Assembly (NCBI GenBank): GCA_902496265.1
Contig: CABVAD010000010.1
Span: forward strand, 1-11,703
Source: an uncultured Oscillospiraceae bacterium
GTDB lineage: Bacteria; Bacillota; Clostridia; Oscillospirales; Acutalibacteraceae
Length of the DNA: 11,703 bases
Direction of reading: 5' to 3'
Shown piece after piece: positions 1 to 6,590 of this stretch. Position numbers and translations under genes: made by a program. The notes under the pieces are model-generated. The model made no database searches and was not told the DNA's origin. It worked only from the letters and a program-made list of their open reading frames with translations. Every line of letters begins with the position of its first letter. The first letter of the stretch is position 1.

Positions 1-9
1 GTCATTTAC

Positions 10-38
10 TTTTCCGCATAAAAAGTGTAAAATATAAT
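10..38 (+). promoter_or_regulatory. Promoter of the V-ATPase operon
   Basis: A perfect TATAAT -10 box lies at 33-38. A weak -35 candidate (TTTTCC, 10-15) sits 17 nt upstream. Transcription would start near 45, leaving a leader of only about 20 nt before the first start codon, so there is no room for a riboswitch. The stretch AAAAGTGTA at 21-29, just upstream of the -10 box, also occurs in the promoter of the minus-strand operon. The -10 is convincing; the -35 is a guess. Confidence 0.6.
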
Positions 39-50
39 TTAAAAAAACAC

Positions 51-55
51 GGAGG
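51..55 (+). promoter_or_regulatory. Ribosome binding site deciding the TTG start of the first gene
   Basis: GGAGG at 51-55 is followed by an 8-nt spacer and TTG at 64. The GTG at 55 overlaps the Shine-Dalgarno itself and the first ATG (76) is 20 nt away, so TTG at 64 is the best-spaced start. Confidence 0.65.
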
Positions 56-63
56 TGTTTTGT

Positions 64-375
64 TTGGCAAGAAAAATGGCAGATGAAATTCTCAGCGCTG
101 AAAGAAATGCTGAAAAGATTATTTCGGACGCGGAAAAAAAGGCGGCGGAAATATCTGATACCGCAAAGCTTCGGGCGGCTGAGGAATCGGCGCGAATACT
201 CTCAAGAGCGGAGGAAAACACCGAAAAAAAGTTAGACTCAGCAAGGGCGGCGGCGGACGCTGAAAAACAGGAGGCTTATCATCAAGCCGAAGCTGTTAAA
301 AGCGGACTTGATGATAAGTATGAGCAAAATATCAAAAAGGCGGTATCCGCCGCGACAGAAATTATGTTTGCTTGA
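64..375 (+). CDS. ntpF: V-type ATPase peripheral stalk subunit G/H (NtpF-like)
   Basis: This is a small, highly charged protein of 103 residues, almost all coiled coil, rich in Ala, Glu and Lys (for example EKIISDAEKKAAEI, residues 18-31). It has no membrane segment or signal peptide. Its position ahead of the I subunit and its composition match the G/H-type stalk subunit (NtpF in E. hirae, AhaH in archaea), which pairs with subunit E as a long right-handed coiled coil linking the A3B3 head to the membrane subunit I. The TTG at 64 is chosen because GGAGG lies 8 nt upstream; a GTG at 55 would add three residues. The gene ends 34 nt before the chosen I-subunit start. It has a coiled-coil stretch closely resembling the E subunit encoded further down. 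The sequence itself has little family-specific signal, so the call rests strongly on context. Confidence 0.82.
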   Translation: MARKMADEILSAERNAEKIISDAEKKAAEISDTAKLRAAEESARILSRAEENTEKKLDSARAAADAEKQEAYHQAEAVKSGLDDKYEQNIKKAVSAATEIMFA

Positions 376-409
376 ATTTTGATTTATTTAAGGAAGTGTG
401 GTGATAGGC

Positions 410-2416
410 ATGTCTAAGCTTAGCTGTAAGCTTGTCAGCATATATGCAGGGGATACCGAAGCGGCGGCGGTTATGAAAAGACTGCAGGAAATGTCACTTA
501 TCGATATTGACACGGCGGCTTCGGACGAGGAAACTGCTGTTTTGCCCGAGGGATATTTTAGGACCGATACCTCGGACAAGATAAACGCATATGAGCGAAA
601 CGCCGAAACTGCGGAAAGCGCGGTTAAGATACTGAACCTTAGATTCCCCGAAAAAAAGGGTATCGCGGGTCTTTTTAACTCCGCAAGGGAGCTTACACCC
701 GATGAGTTTTACTTAAAGCGCGGGCAGATTGAAAAGGCTTTATCCCTTGCAAACGAGGTTATTGAGAATGACCGCAAAATAGCGGAGCAAAAGGCGGAAA
801 TTGTACGCCTTAACACTACAAGGGAGCAGATGCTTCCCTGGGAGCCCCTCGATGTTCCGCTCTCCTTTTCGGGAACGGCGAAAACGCGGGCGTTTATCGG
901 CACGGTGGCGGGTATTTACACCCTCGACGGGCTGTGCGAGAAAATAGCCGAGACAGACCCCGAAATCTCGCTTTATACCGAGATTATAAACACGGGAAAG
1001 GATATAACCTATATTTTCGCCTGCTGTCCAAAGGAGGAGCAGGAAAGGGCAGAGGCGGTTTTGCGTGCCCTTTCCTTTGCAAGACCCGCGCAGATTACCT
1101 CAAAATTGCCGAGGGATAAGATAGCCTCTAAAGAGCAACGCGCGGATAAATGCAAAGAGGAAATTGATAAATTACTTGCGCGTATAAAGGAAATATCCGA
1201 AAGCCGCTATGAGATTGAAAATCTTGCGGACTATTGCCGCGGACGGGCTGAGAATTTCCGCGCGGCGGGCGAAATAGGCAGAACCTCGCACACGGTGCTT
1301 ATAAAAGGCTATGTCGCAGAGCGGGATATTCCTTATCTTGAAAAGGAGCTTAAAAAGCAGTTCACGGTCGTAATTGAGGCAGAGGACGCAAACGAGGAGT
1401 TAGCTCCCGTACAGCTTCAAAACAACGCCTTTGCACGCCCTGCGGAGACGCTAGTTAAGATGTATTCCTTACCCGGTCCCCGTGATATAGACCCCTCTCC
1501 GATAACCGGCTTTTTCTATTATCTGTTTTTCGGAATGATGTTTTCGGACGCGGGCTACGGACTTATAATGATAATTGCGACAACACTCTCACTCGCAAAA
1601 TTCAAGCTTTCAAGGTCAATGCGGCAGAATATGCGGCTGTTTCAGTACTGCGGCATATCCACCTTTTTGTGGGGACTGGTTTACGGCAGCTTTTTCGGCG
1701 ACAGTATCGCGGTTATAAGCGAAAGGTTCTTCGGTCACAGGGTGGCTTTGCCCGCGCTTATAGACCCTATGAACGGCGACGCGGTAACCCTTTTGATATT
1801 AAGTCTTGCGCTCGGTCTTGTTGAGATTATAGCGGGACTTTGCGCTAAGTTTGCGACCTCAATTAAAAACGGCGACAAGGCGGTCGCGTTCTTTGACGCG
1901 GGACTCTGGATTACCACCCTTACGGGTATCGCGCTTATGGCTTTGGGCTTTGTTACCGTACCGATAATTAAAAATATCGGAATCGGTTTAGCTTTAGTGT
2001 CGGTTGTAGGACTTATACTCACTCAAGGGCGGGATAAGAAAAATCCGATTATGCGCCTGTTTTCGGGTATCGCCTCGCTTTACGATATTACAAGCTATGT
2101 AAGCGATTTGCTTTCGTTCTCGCGCCTTATGGCGCTGGGACTTACCACCTCGGCAATGAGCGCGGTGTTTAATATGTTAAGCGCTATGGGCGGAAAAACG
2201 GTAGGAGGCTTTATACTGCTTATAATAGTTTTCCCGCTCGGTCACGCGATAAACTTCGGGCTCAATGTTTTGGGCGCGTATGTTCACACGCTGAGACTTC
2301 AGTATGTAGAGCTGTTCTCTAAATTCTATGAGGGCGGCGGAAGAGAATTTAAGCCTTTTTCATTCAAATCAAAATACACCGATTTGAATGTGGAAAATAT
2401 TAAGGAGGAAAATTAA
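410..2416 (+). CDS. ntpI: V-type ATPase membrane subunit I (a-subunit)
   Basis: Subunit I is the stator of the membrane motor: it holds the two ion half-channels beside the K ring and anchors the peripheral stalks. The protein (668 aa, typical for the family) has a soluble charged and partly coiled-coil half to about residue 360, then seven or eight hydrophobic segments. Family motifs are clear: FGMMFSDAGYG near residue 374, SDLLSFSRLMALGL (565-578) with the expected essential membrane arginine at R572, and the C-terminal HTLRLQYVELFSKFYEGGGREF (H626 onward, including R629 and E634). ATG 410 is preferred because GGTGAT at 400-405 fits the 16S tail with suitable spacing and the protein then begins MSKLSCKLVSIYAG. 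In-frame GTGs at 398 and 401, behind AGGAAG, are alternatives adding three or four residues. The stop codon is 1 nt from the K start. Confidence 0.95.
   Translation: MSKLSCKLVSIYAGDTEAAAVMKRLQEMSLIDIDTAASDEETAVLPEGYFRTDTSDKINAYERNAETAESAVKILNLRFPEKKGIAGLFNSARELTPDEFYLKRGQIEKALSLANEVIENDRKIAEQKAEIVRLNTTREQMLPWEPLDVPLSFSGTAKTRAFIGTVAGIYTLDGLCEKIAETDPEISLYTEIINTGKDITYIFACCPKEEQERAEAVLRALSFARPAQITSKLPRDKIASKEQRADKCKEEIDKLLARIKEISESRYEIENLADYCRGRAENFRAAGEIGRTSHTVLIKGYVAERDIPYLEKELKKQFTVVIEAEDANEELAPVQLQNNAFARPAETLVKMYSLPGPRDIDPSPITGFFYYLFFGMMFSDAGYGLIMIIATTLSLAKFKLSRSMRQNMRLFQYCGISTFLWGLVYGSFFGDSIAVISERFFGHRVALPALIDPMNGDAVTLLILSLALGLVEIIAGLCAKFATSIKNGDKAVAFFDAGLWITTLTGIALMALGFVTVPIIKNIGIGLALVSVVGLILTQGRDKKNPIMRLFSGIASLYDITSYVSDLLSFSRLMALGLTTSAMSAVFNMLSAMGGKTVGGFILLIIVFPLGHAINFGLNVLGAYVHTLRLQYVELFSKFYEGGGREFKPFSFKSKYTDLNVENIKEEN
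2402..2408 (+). promoter_or_regulatory. Ribosome binding site deciding the K-subunit start
   Basis: AAGGAGG lies inside the last codons of the I gene, 9 nt before ATG 2418. It rules out the longer in-frame ATG at 2388, which would add a charged ten-residue extension (MWKILRRKIK) not expected in a proteolipid and would overlap the I gene. Confidence 0.8.
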
Positions 2417-2417
2417 A

Positions 2418-2882
2418 ATGACTTTAGGTACAGTATTGGCGCTTGTAGGCGCGGCGTTGGCAACAATTTTAGCGGGTATCGGCTCTGCCAAGGGCGTAGG
2501 TATGGCGTGCGAGGTCGGTATGGGCGTTCTCGCGGAGGATTCTTCTAAATTCGGTAAAATGCTGGTTTTAGAGCTGCTCCCCGGTACACAGGGACTTTAC
2601 GGCTTTATTGTTTCCTTTATCGTGCTTACCAAAATCGGCGTATTCGGCGGTTCTGCCGATCTCGCAATCTGGCAGGGCGGAATGATTCTCGCCGCTTGTC
2701 TTCCTATCGCAATAGGCGGACTTATGTCGGGTATTGCCCAGGGTAAGGCGGCAGTAGCGGGTATTTCGCTTTTTGCAAAGGACGACAGCGCCTTCCCGAA
2801 GGCACTTGTTTCCATAACGCTTGTTGAAATTTACGCTCTGCTTGCCTTCCTCGTCTCATTCCTTACCGTTATTCTTCTTTAA
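2418..2882 (+). CDS. ntpK: V-type ATPase rotor ring proteolipid subunit K, sodium-type
   Basis: This 154-aa hydrophobic protein has four membrane helices arranged as two related hairpins, the duplicated c-subunit that forms the rotating membrane ring. The first hairpin carries LPGTQGLYGF (54-63), the second GIAQGK (105-110) and LVEIYALLAF (135-144). L54, T57, Q58, Q108 and E137 line up with L61, T64, Q65, Q110 and E139, the residues that coordinate Na+ in the E. hirae ring structure. The first hairpin has no carboxylate at the ion site (Q58), so there is one ion per four helices. This points to a Na+-translocating enzyme; that is inference from residues, not measured. E52 is an extra acidic residue in helix 2, where I recall glutamine in E. 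hirae. The gene starts 1 nt after the I stop with a strong AAGGAGG site. Confidence 0.96.
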   Translation: MTLGTVLALVGAALATILAGIGSAKGVGMACEVGMGVLAEDSSKFGKMLVLELLPGTQGLYGFIVSFIVLTKIGVFGGSADLAIWQGGMILAACLPIAIGGLMSGIAQGKAAVAGISLFAKDDSAFPKALVSITLVEIYALLAFLVSFLTVILL

Positions 2883-2893
2883 GGTGAAACAAT

Positions 2894-3469
2894 ATGACCT
2901 CAAGTGAAAAGATACTTGCCGGTATAACCGCCGAGGCGGAAAGTACGGCAAAAGAGATAATTTCCGCCGCCGAAAAAAAAGCGGAGGAGATAATCTCCGA
3001 CAAGGTAAAGGAAGCCGAAAAACAGGCAGAGATGATTGCCGCCGAGTCCCAAAAAAAAGCCGCGCTTATAAAGAGCACGGGCGACTCCGCGGCACAGCTT
3101 GTACTGCGTGACGCCGCCCTTAAAAAGAAGCGCGAGCTCATCGAAAAGGCGCTTTCAGAGGTTATTGCCAGCATAAATAATTATGATGACAAGGCTTATT
3201 TCGACTGCCTTTTAAGGCTTGCAAAAAAGAACGCTATGAGCGGGAAAGGCGAAATGCTCCTTTCTGCCCGCGACCTGTCGCGCGGCAAGGACGGTTTTCT
3301 AAAAGCCTTAGAGGAGCTTTCGGTAACCTTAAGCGATACTCCTGCTGATATTAACGGCGGTTTTATCCTTAAATACGGAGATATAATTATTAACTGCGAG
3401 CTGTCGGCGGTAATGCGCGAAAAGCGCGATGAAATAACCGACGCGGTAAACACAGCCCTTTTCGGCTGA
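2894..3469 (+). CDS. ntpE: V-type ATPase peripheral stalk subunit E
   Basis: Subunit E pairs with the G/H-type stalk protein to form the peripheral stalks, and its globular C-terminus binds the top of the catalytic head. The 191-residue protein has an N-terminal coiled coil to about residue 100 (EIISAAEKKAEEII near 22-35, very rich in Ala, Glu and Lys). A mixed C-terminal domain follows, ending in a GGFILKYGDIIINCELSAVM segment (about 155-174) that resembles the family's conserved GGvvl...g.i.vdnt region. ATG 2894 follows AAGGTGA (2881-2887), which overlaps the K stop codon, so translation is probably coupled. The coiled-coil half contains two runs of eight adenines (2973-2980 and 3051-3058). 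Reading frame is intact across both. Confidence 0.92.
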   Translation: MTSSEKILAGITAEAESTAKEIISAAEKKAEEIISDKVKEAEKQAEMIAAESQKKAALIKSTGDSAAQLVLRDAALKKKRELIEKALSEVIASINNYDDKAYFDCLLRLAKKNAMSGKGEMLLSARDLSRGKDGFLKALEELSVTLSDTPADINGGFILKYGDIIINCELSAVMREKRDEITDAVNTALFG

Positions 3470-3499
3470 TTAACTTTTAAGTTTTAAGAAGGTGAAACT

Positions 3500-4477
3500 A
3501 TGGCGGTTAAATCCGTCGGCTTCGCGATAGGAAATCTACGGGCGCGGGAAAACAGGCTTTTAAAAAGCGGAGACCTGAATCAGCTGTCAGCCGCAAAATC
3601 CACCGACGAGCTTGCGAAAATGCTCACGGACAGGGGAATAGGTGCGACCGATACAGCAGATGTGCCGCGTCTTTTAAGCGAGGAAACCGAAAAGCTGTGG
3701 GAATATGTTACCGAAAACGCTCCCGATATGTCGGCGTTTGAACCCTTTTTGTACGAAAACGATTTTCATAACTACAAGGCGGTGCTTAAAGGGGTAGTAC
3801 GCGGCTGTGAATACAGCGGTCTTCTTATTCTTCCCGCCACTGTGGAAATATCAAGCCTGGAACGCTCTGTTAAGGAAAAGCGGTTTGATTTACTGCCTGA
3901 ATTTATGCGTTCCGCGGCAGAAGAGGCGTATTCGGTATTTACAAAAACGGGGGACAGTCAGCTTGCCGACTGCATAATTGACGCGGGACTTATGACCGCA
4001 CAGCTGGACAAGGCGAAAAAAATCGGCAACCGCGTGATTTTAAAGCTTATAACCGTGACTGTGTTTTATAACAATATTAAAGCCGCTCTGCGCGCGGCAA
4101 AGGCGAATAAATCCGCCGCTTTTTTGAATACCGTACTTACCGAAACGGGCGTGGTTTCCAAAAAAGCAATGGTTTTAGCGGCGCTTTCAGGTGAAGAAAA
4201 GCTGTTAGAGCTTTTAGCGGGCGCGTCCGAGCTTGGCGGCGGGGAAGCCGCCGAGGCTTACAGACATTCCCCCGCGGAGTTTGAAAAATTCGCGGACGAC
4301 TGCGTTATAAAAGCGGCGAGACAGTGTAAATACATCACGGTAGGTATCGAACCGATTGTCGGCTATATGTTAGCACGGAAAGCGGAAATCACCGACCTTC
4401 GCATAATTTACAGCGGAATTAAAACAGGTCAGCCGACCGAGAAAACAAGGGAAAGGCTGCGTGAGCTTTATGGTTAA
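3500..4477 (+). CDS. ntpC: V-type ATPase central rotor subunit C (d/AC39 family)
   Basis: This 325-aa soluble protein matches the C/AC39 (d) subunit, the funnel-shaped socket that joins the D/F shaft to the top of the K ring. The N-terminus (FAIGNLRARENRLL, residues 8-21) and the C-terminus (ITDLRIIYSGIKTGQP then RERLRELYG at the end) carry the family's recognisable RxRxxExrLL and IRiiysGk...irerLRElY patterns. The rest is helical, as expected. ATG 3500 follows AAGGTGA at 3489-3495. The 30-nt gap after the E gene contains only a short repeated TTTTAAG and the ribosome binding site. The last 8 nt overlap the F gene. The length is close to that of E. hirae NtpC. Confidence 0.95.
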   Translation: MAVKSVGFAIGNLRARENRLLKSGDLNQLSAAKSTDELAKMLTDRGIGATDTADVPRLLSEETEKLWEYVTENAPDMSAFEPFLYENDFHNYKAVLKGVVRGCEYSGLLILPATVEISSLERSVKEKRFDLLPEFMRSAAEEAYSVFTKTGDSQLADCIIDAGLMTAQLDKAKKIGNRVILKLITVTVFYNNIKAALRAAKANKSAAFLNTVLTETGVVSKKAMVLAALSGEEKLLELLAGASELGGGEAAEAYRHSPAEFEKFADDCVIKAARQCKYITVGIEPIVGYMLARKAEITDLRIIYSGIKTGQPTEKTRERLRELYG

Positions 4478-4787
4478 AATAGCGGTTTTGGGCGATACCG
4501 AAAGCATTAAGGGCTTCGCGGCGGTAGGACTTGATATTTACCCCTGCGACAAAGACGCTGACGCGGAGCAGATTTTTTCAAAAATCGTAACGGCAGGCTA
4601 CGGTATAGTTTATGTGACCGAGCGCTTAGTGCCGACCCTTAAACGGCAAATAGATAAAACCGATAAACAGCTTACCCCCTCGGTAGTGCCGATTATCGGC
4701 GTTTCGGGCAATAACGGCGCGGGTACTGCCGCGCTAAAGGCTGCGGTCGAAAAGGCGGTCGGCTCGGATATAATTTTTAACAAATAG
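4470..4787 (+). CDS. ntpG: V-type ATPase central shaft subunit F
   Basis: Subunit F (named NtpG in E. hirae) binds subunit D to form the rotating shaft. The 105-aa product begins MVKIAVLGDTESIKGFAAVG, an alpha/beta Rossmann-like start typical of the family. It continues with AGYGIVYVTERL, then PSVVPIIGVSG before a helical tail. The ATG at 4470 overlaps the end of the C gene by 8 nt in a different frame. No strong Shine-Dalgarno sits close to it (purine-rich AAGGGAAAGG is more than 12 nt away), so translation probably depends on ribosomes finishing the C gene. A GTG at 4461 would add three residues (MSF) and is less likely, because MVKIAVLGD is the normal family start. Confidence 0.93.
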   Translation: MVKIAVLGDTESIKGFAAVGLDIYPCDKDADAEQIFSKIVTAGYGIVYVTERLVPTLKRQIDKTDKQLTPSVVPIIGVSGNNGAGTAALKAAVEKAVGSDIIFNK

Positions 4788-4806
4788 CGAAAAAGGAGAT
4801 ATAAGA

Positions 4807-6576
4807 ATGACCGAAGGAACAATAACCAAGGTTGCAGGTCCTCTTGTAATAGCCGAGGGTATGCGTGACGCCGATATGTTCGACGTTGTCCGCGTTTCGG
4901 ACAAAAGGCTTATCGGCGAGATTATAGAAATGCACGGCGATAAGGCTTCTATTCAGGTTTACGAGGAAACTGCAGGTCTAGGACCGGGCGAAAAGGTCGT
5001 CTCAACAGGCAAGCCCTTGAGCGTTGAGTTAGGACCCGGGCTTATCGGCTCTATATTTGACGGAATACAGCGTCCCCTTGCCGAAATAATGAAGGTGAGC
5101 GGTACAAATCTTCAGCGCGGTGTTGAAGTACCCGCCCTCTCCCGCGAGAAAAAGTGGCACTTCACACCTGGGAAAAAGGTGGGAGATACCGTAAAGGGCG
5201 GCGATACTGTAGGCACGGTTCAAGAAACCGCTATTGTAAGCCATAAAATAATGTTACCCAATAAAATGTCGGGAAAAATAGTGGAAATTGCCGAGGGCGA
5301 TTACACGGTTGAGGATACCGTTTATAAGGTTGAGACCGAAAAGGGGATAGAAGAGTTTACCCTTATGCAGTCCTGGCCCGTCCGCGTGGGCAGACCCTAT
5401 AAGCGTAAATTATCGCCCGATATTCCGCTTGTAACAGGTCAGCGTGTAATTGACACACTTTTCCCGATTGCAAAGGGCGGCGTTGCGGCAGTTCCCGGAC
5501 CCTTCGGCTCGGGTAAAACCGTTGTTCAGCACCAGCTTGCAAAGTGGGCGGCGGCGGATATAATTGTTTATATCGGCTGCGGCGAGCGCGGCAACGAAAT
5601 GACCGATGTTTTAAACGAGTTTCCCGAGCTTAAAGACCCGAGAACAGGCAACTCCCTTATGGAGCGCACGGTGCTTATCGCCAACACCTCGGATATGCCT
5701 GTTGCGGCGCGCGAAGCCTCGATTTATACGGGCATTACAATTGCAGAATACTTCCGCGATATGGGCTATACGGTAGCACTTATGGCGGACTCCACCTCAC
5801 GCTGGGCGGAGGCTCTGCGCGAAATGTCGGGCAGACTTGAAGAAATGCCGGGTGAAGAGGGCTATCCCGCATACTTAGGCTCGCGTCTTGCGCAGTTCTA
5901 TGAGCGCGCGGGCAGAGTTATAGTAAACGGCGGCGAAGAAACAGAGGGCGCGCTCTCGGTAATCGGCGCGGTTTCGCCCCCCGGCGGCGATATTTCCGAG
6001 CCTGTTTCGCAGGCTACACTTAGAATCGTAAAGGTATTCTGGGGACTCGATTCCTCCCTTGCTTATAAGCGTCATTTCCCCGCGATAAACTGGCTTACAA
6101 GCTACTCGCTTTACGCCGATTCGCTTTCAAATTGGTTTAATAAAAATGTTAAGCCTGATTGGTATAAGCTTCGCGGCAGACTTATGGCGATACTTCAAGA
6201 GGAGGCCGAGCTTGAGGAAATAGTAAAGCTTGTCGGTATGGACGCGCTTTCAGCTCCTGACCGCCTAAAGCTTGAGGCGGCGCGGTCTATAAGAGAGGAC
6301 TATCTGCACCAGAACGCCTTTGACGATACCGATACCTATACCTCGCTTAATAAGCAGTACCTTATGATGGAGCTTATTTTGGCATTCTACGATAAATCGC
6401 TTGAGGCGTTAAATAAGGGCGCGGCGATTGAAAAAATAGTTTCTATGCCCTCAAGGGAGCGCATAGGCAGGTTTAAGTACACACCCGAAAATAATATAGA
6501 TTCAGAATACACCGAAATTTTAGCCGAGCTTGACAGCGATATTGACAGAGCCGTTAAGACTTCCGACGAGCTGTAA
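4807..6576 (+). CDS. ntpA: V-type ATPase catalytic subunit A
   Basis: The catalytic subunit binds and hydrolyses (or makes) ATP in the A3B3 head on the cytoplasmic side. The 589-aa protein has all the hallmarks. It opens with the small beta-barrel domain (TITKVAGPLVIAEG), then the A-specific insertion at about 110-190. The P-loop GPFGSGKT is at 231-238 with K237. The GERGNE segment at 259-264 carries the catalytic glutamate E260. The Walker B region LMADSTSRW is at 325-333 with D328, and SPPGGDISEP is at 390-399. A helical C-terminal domain completes it. Nothing is truncated. ATG 4807 has AAGGAGA 7 nt upstream. The gene is 19 nt after F and its stop codon overlaps the ribosome binding site of the B gene, giving close coupling of the two head subunits. 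Confidence 0.98.
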   Translation: MTEGTITKVAGPLVIAEGMRDADMFDVVRVSDKRLIGEIIEMHGDKASIQVYEETAGLGPGEKVVSTGKPLSVELGPGLIGSIFDGIQRPLAEIMKVSGTNLQRGVEVPALSREKKWHFTPGKKVGDTVKGGDTVGTVQETAIVSHKIMLPNKMSGKIVEIAEGDYTVEDTVYKVETEKGIEEFTLMQSWPVRVGRPYKRKLSPDIPLVTGQRVIDTLFPIAKGGVAAVPGPFGSGKTVVQHQLAKWAAADIIVYIGCGERGNEMTDVLNEFPELKDPRTGNSLMERTVLIANTSDMPVAAREASIYTGITIAEYFRDMGYTVALMADSTSRWAEALREMSGRLEEMPGEEGYPAYLGSRLAQFYERAGRVIVNGGEETEGALSVIGAVSPPGGDISEPVSQATLRIVKVFWGLDSSLAYKRHFPAINWLTSYSLYADSLSNWFNKNVKPDWYKLRGRLMAILQEEAELEEIVKLVGMDALSAPDRLKLEAARSIREDYLHQNAFDDTDTYTSLNKQYLMMELILAFYDKSLEALNKGAAIEKIVSMPSRERIGRFKYTPENNIDSEYTEILAELDSDIDRAVKTSDEL

Positions 6577-6590
6577 GGAGGGGAGAAAAA

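Noticed and set aside
1735..2022. Minus-strand frame of 95 codons inside the I-subunit gene
   Set aside because: It is complementary to membrane-helix codons, which give open antisense frames. No start signal.
2388..2417. Longer N-terminus for subunit K starting at ATG 2388
   Set aside because: It would add MWKILRRKIK and ignore the strong AAGGAGG placed for ATG 2418. The shorter form matches the family.
3470..3499. Repeated TTTTAAG between the E and C genes as a regulatory repeat
   Set aside because: Only two adjacent 7-mers in AT-rich spacer before a ribosome binding site; most likely chance.
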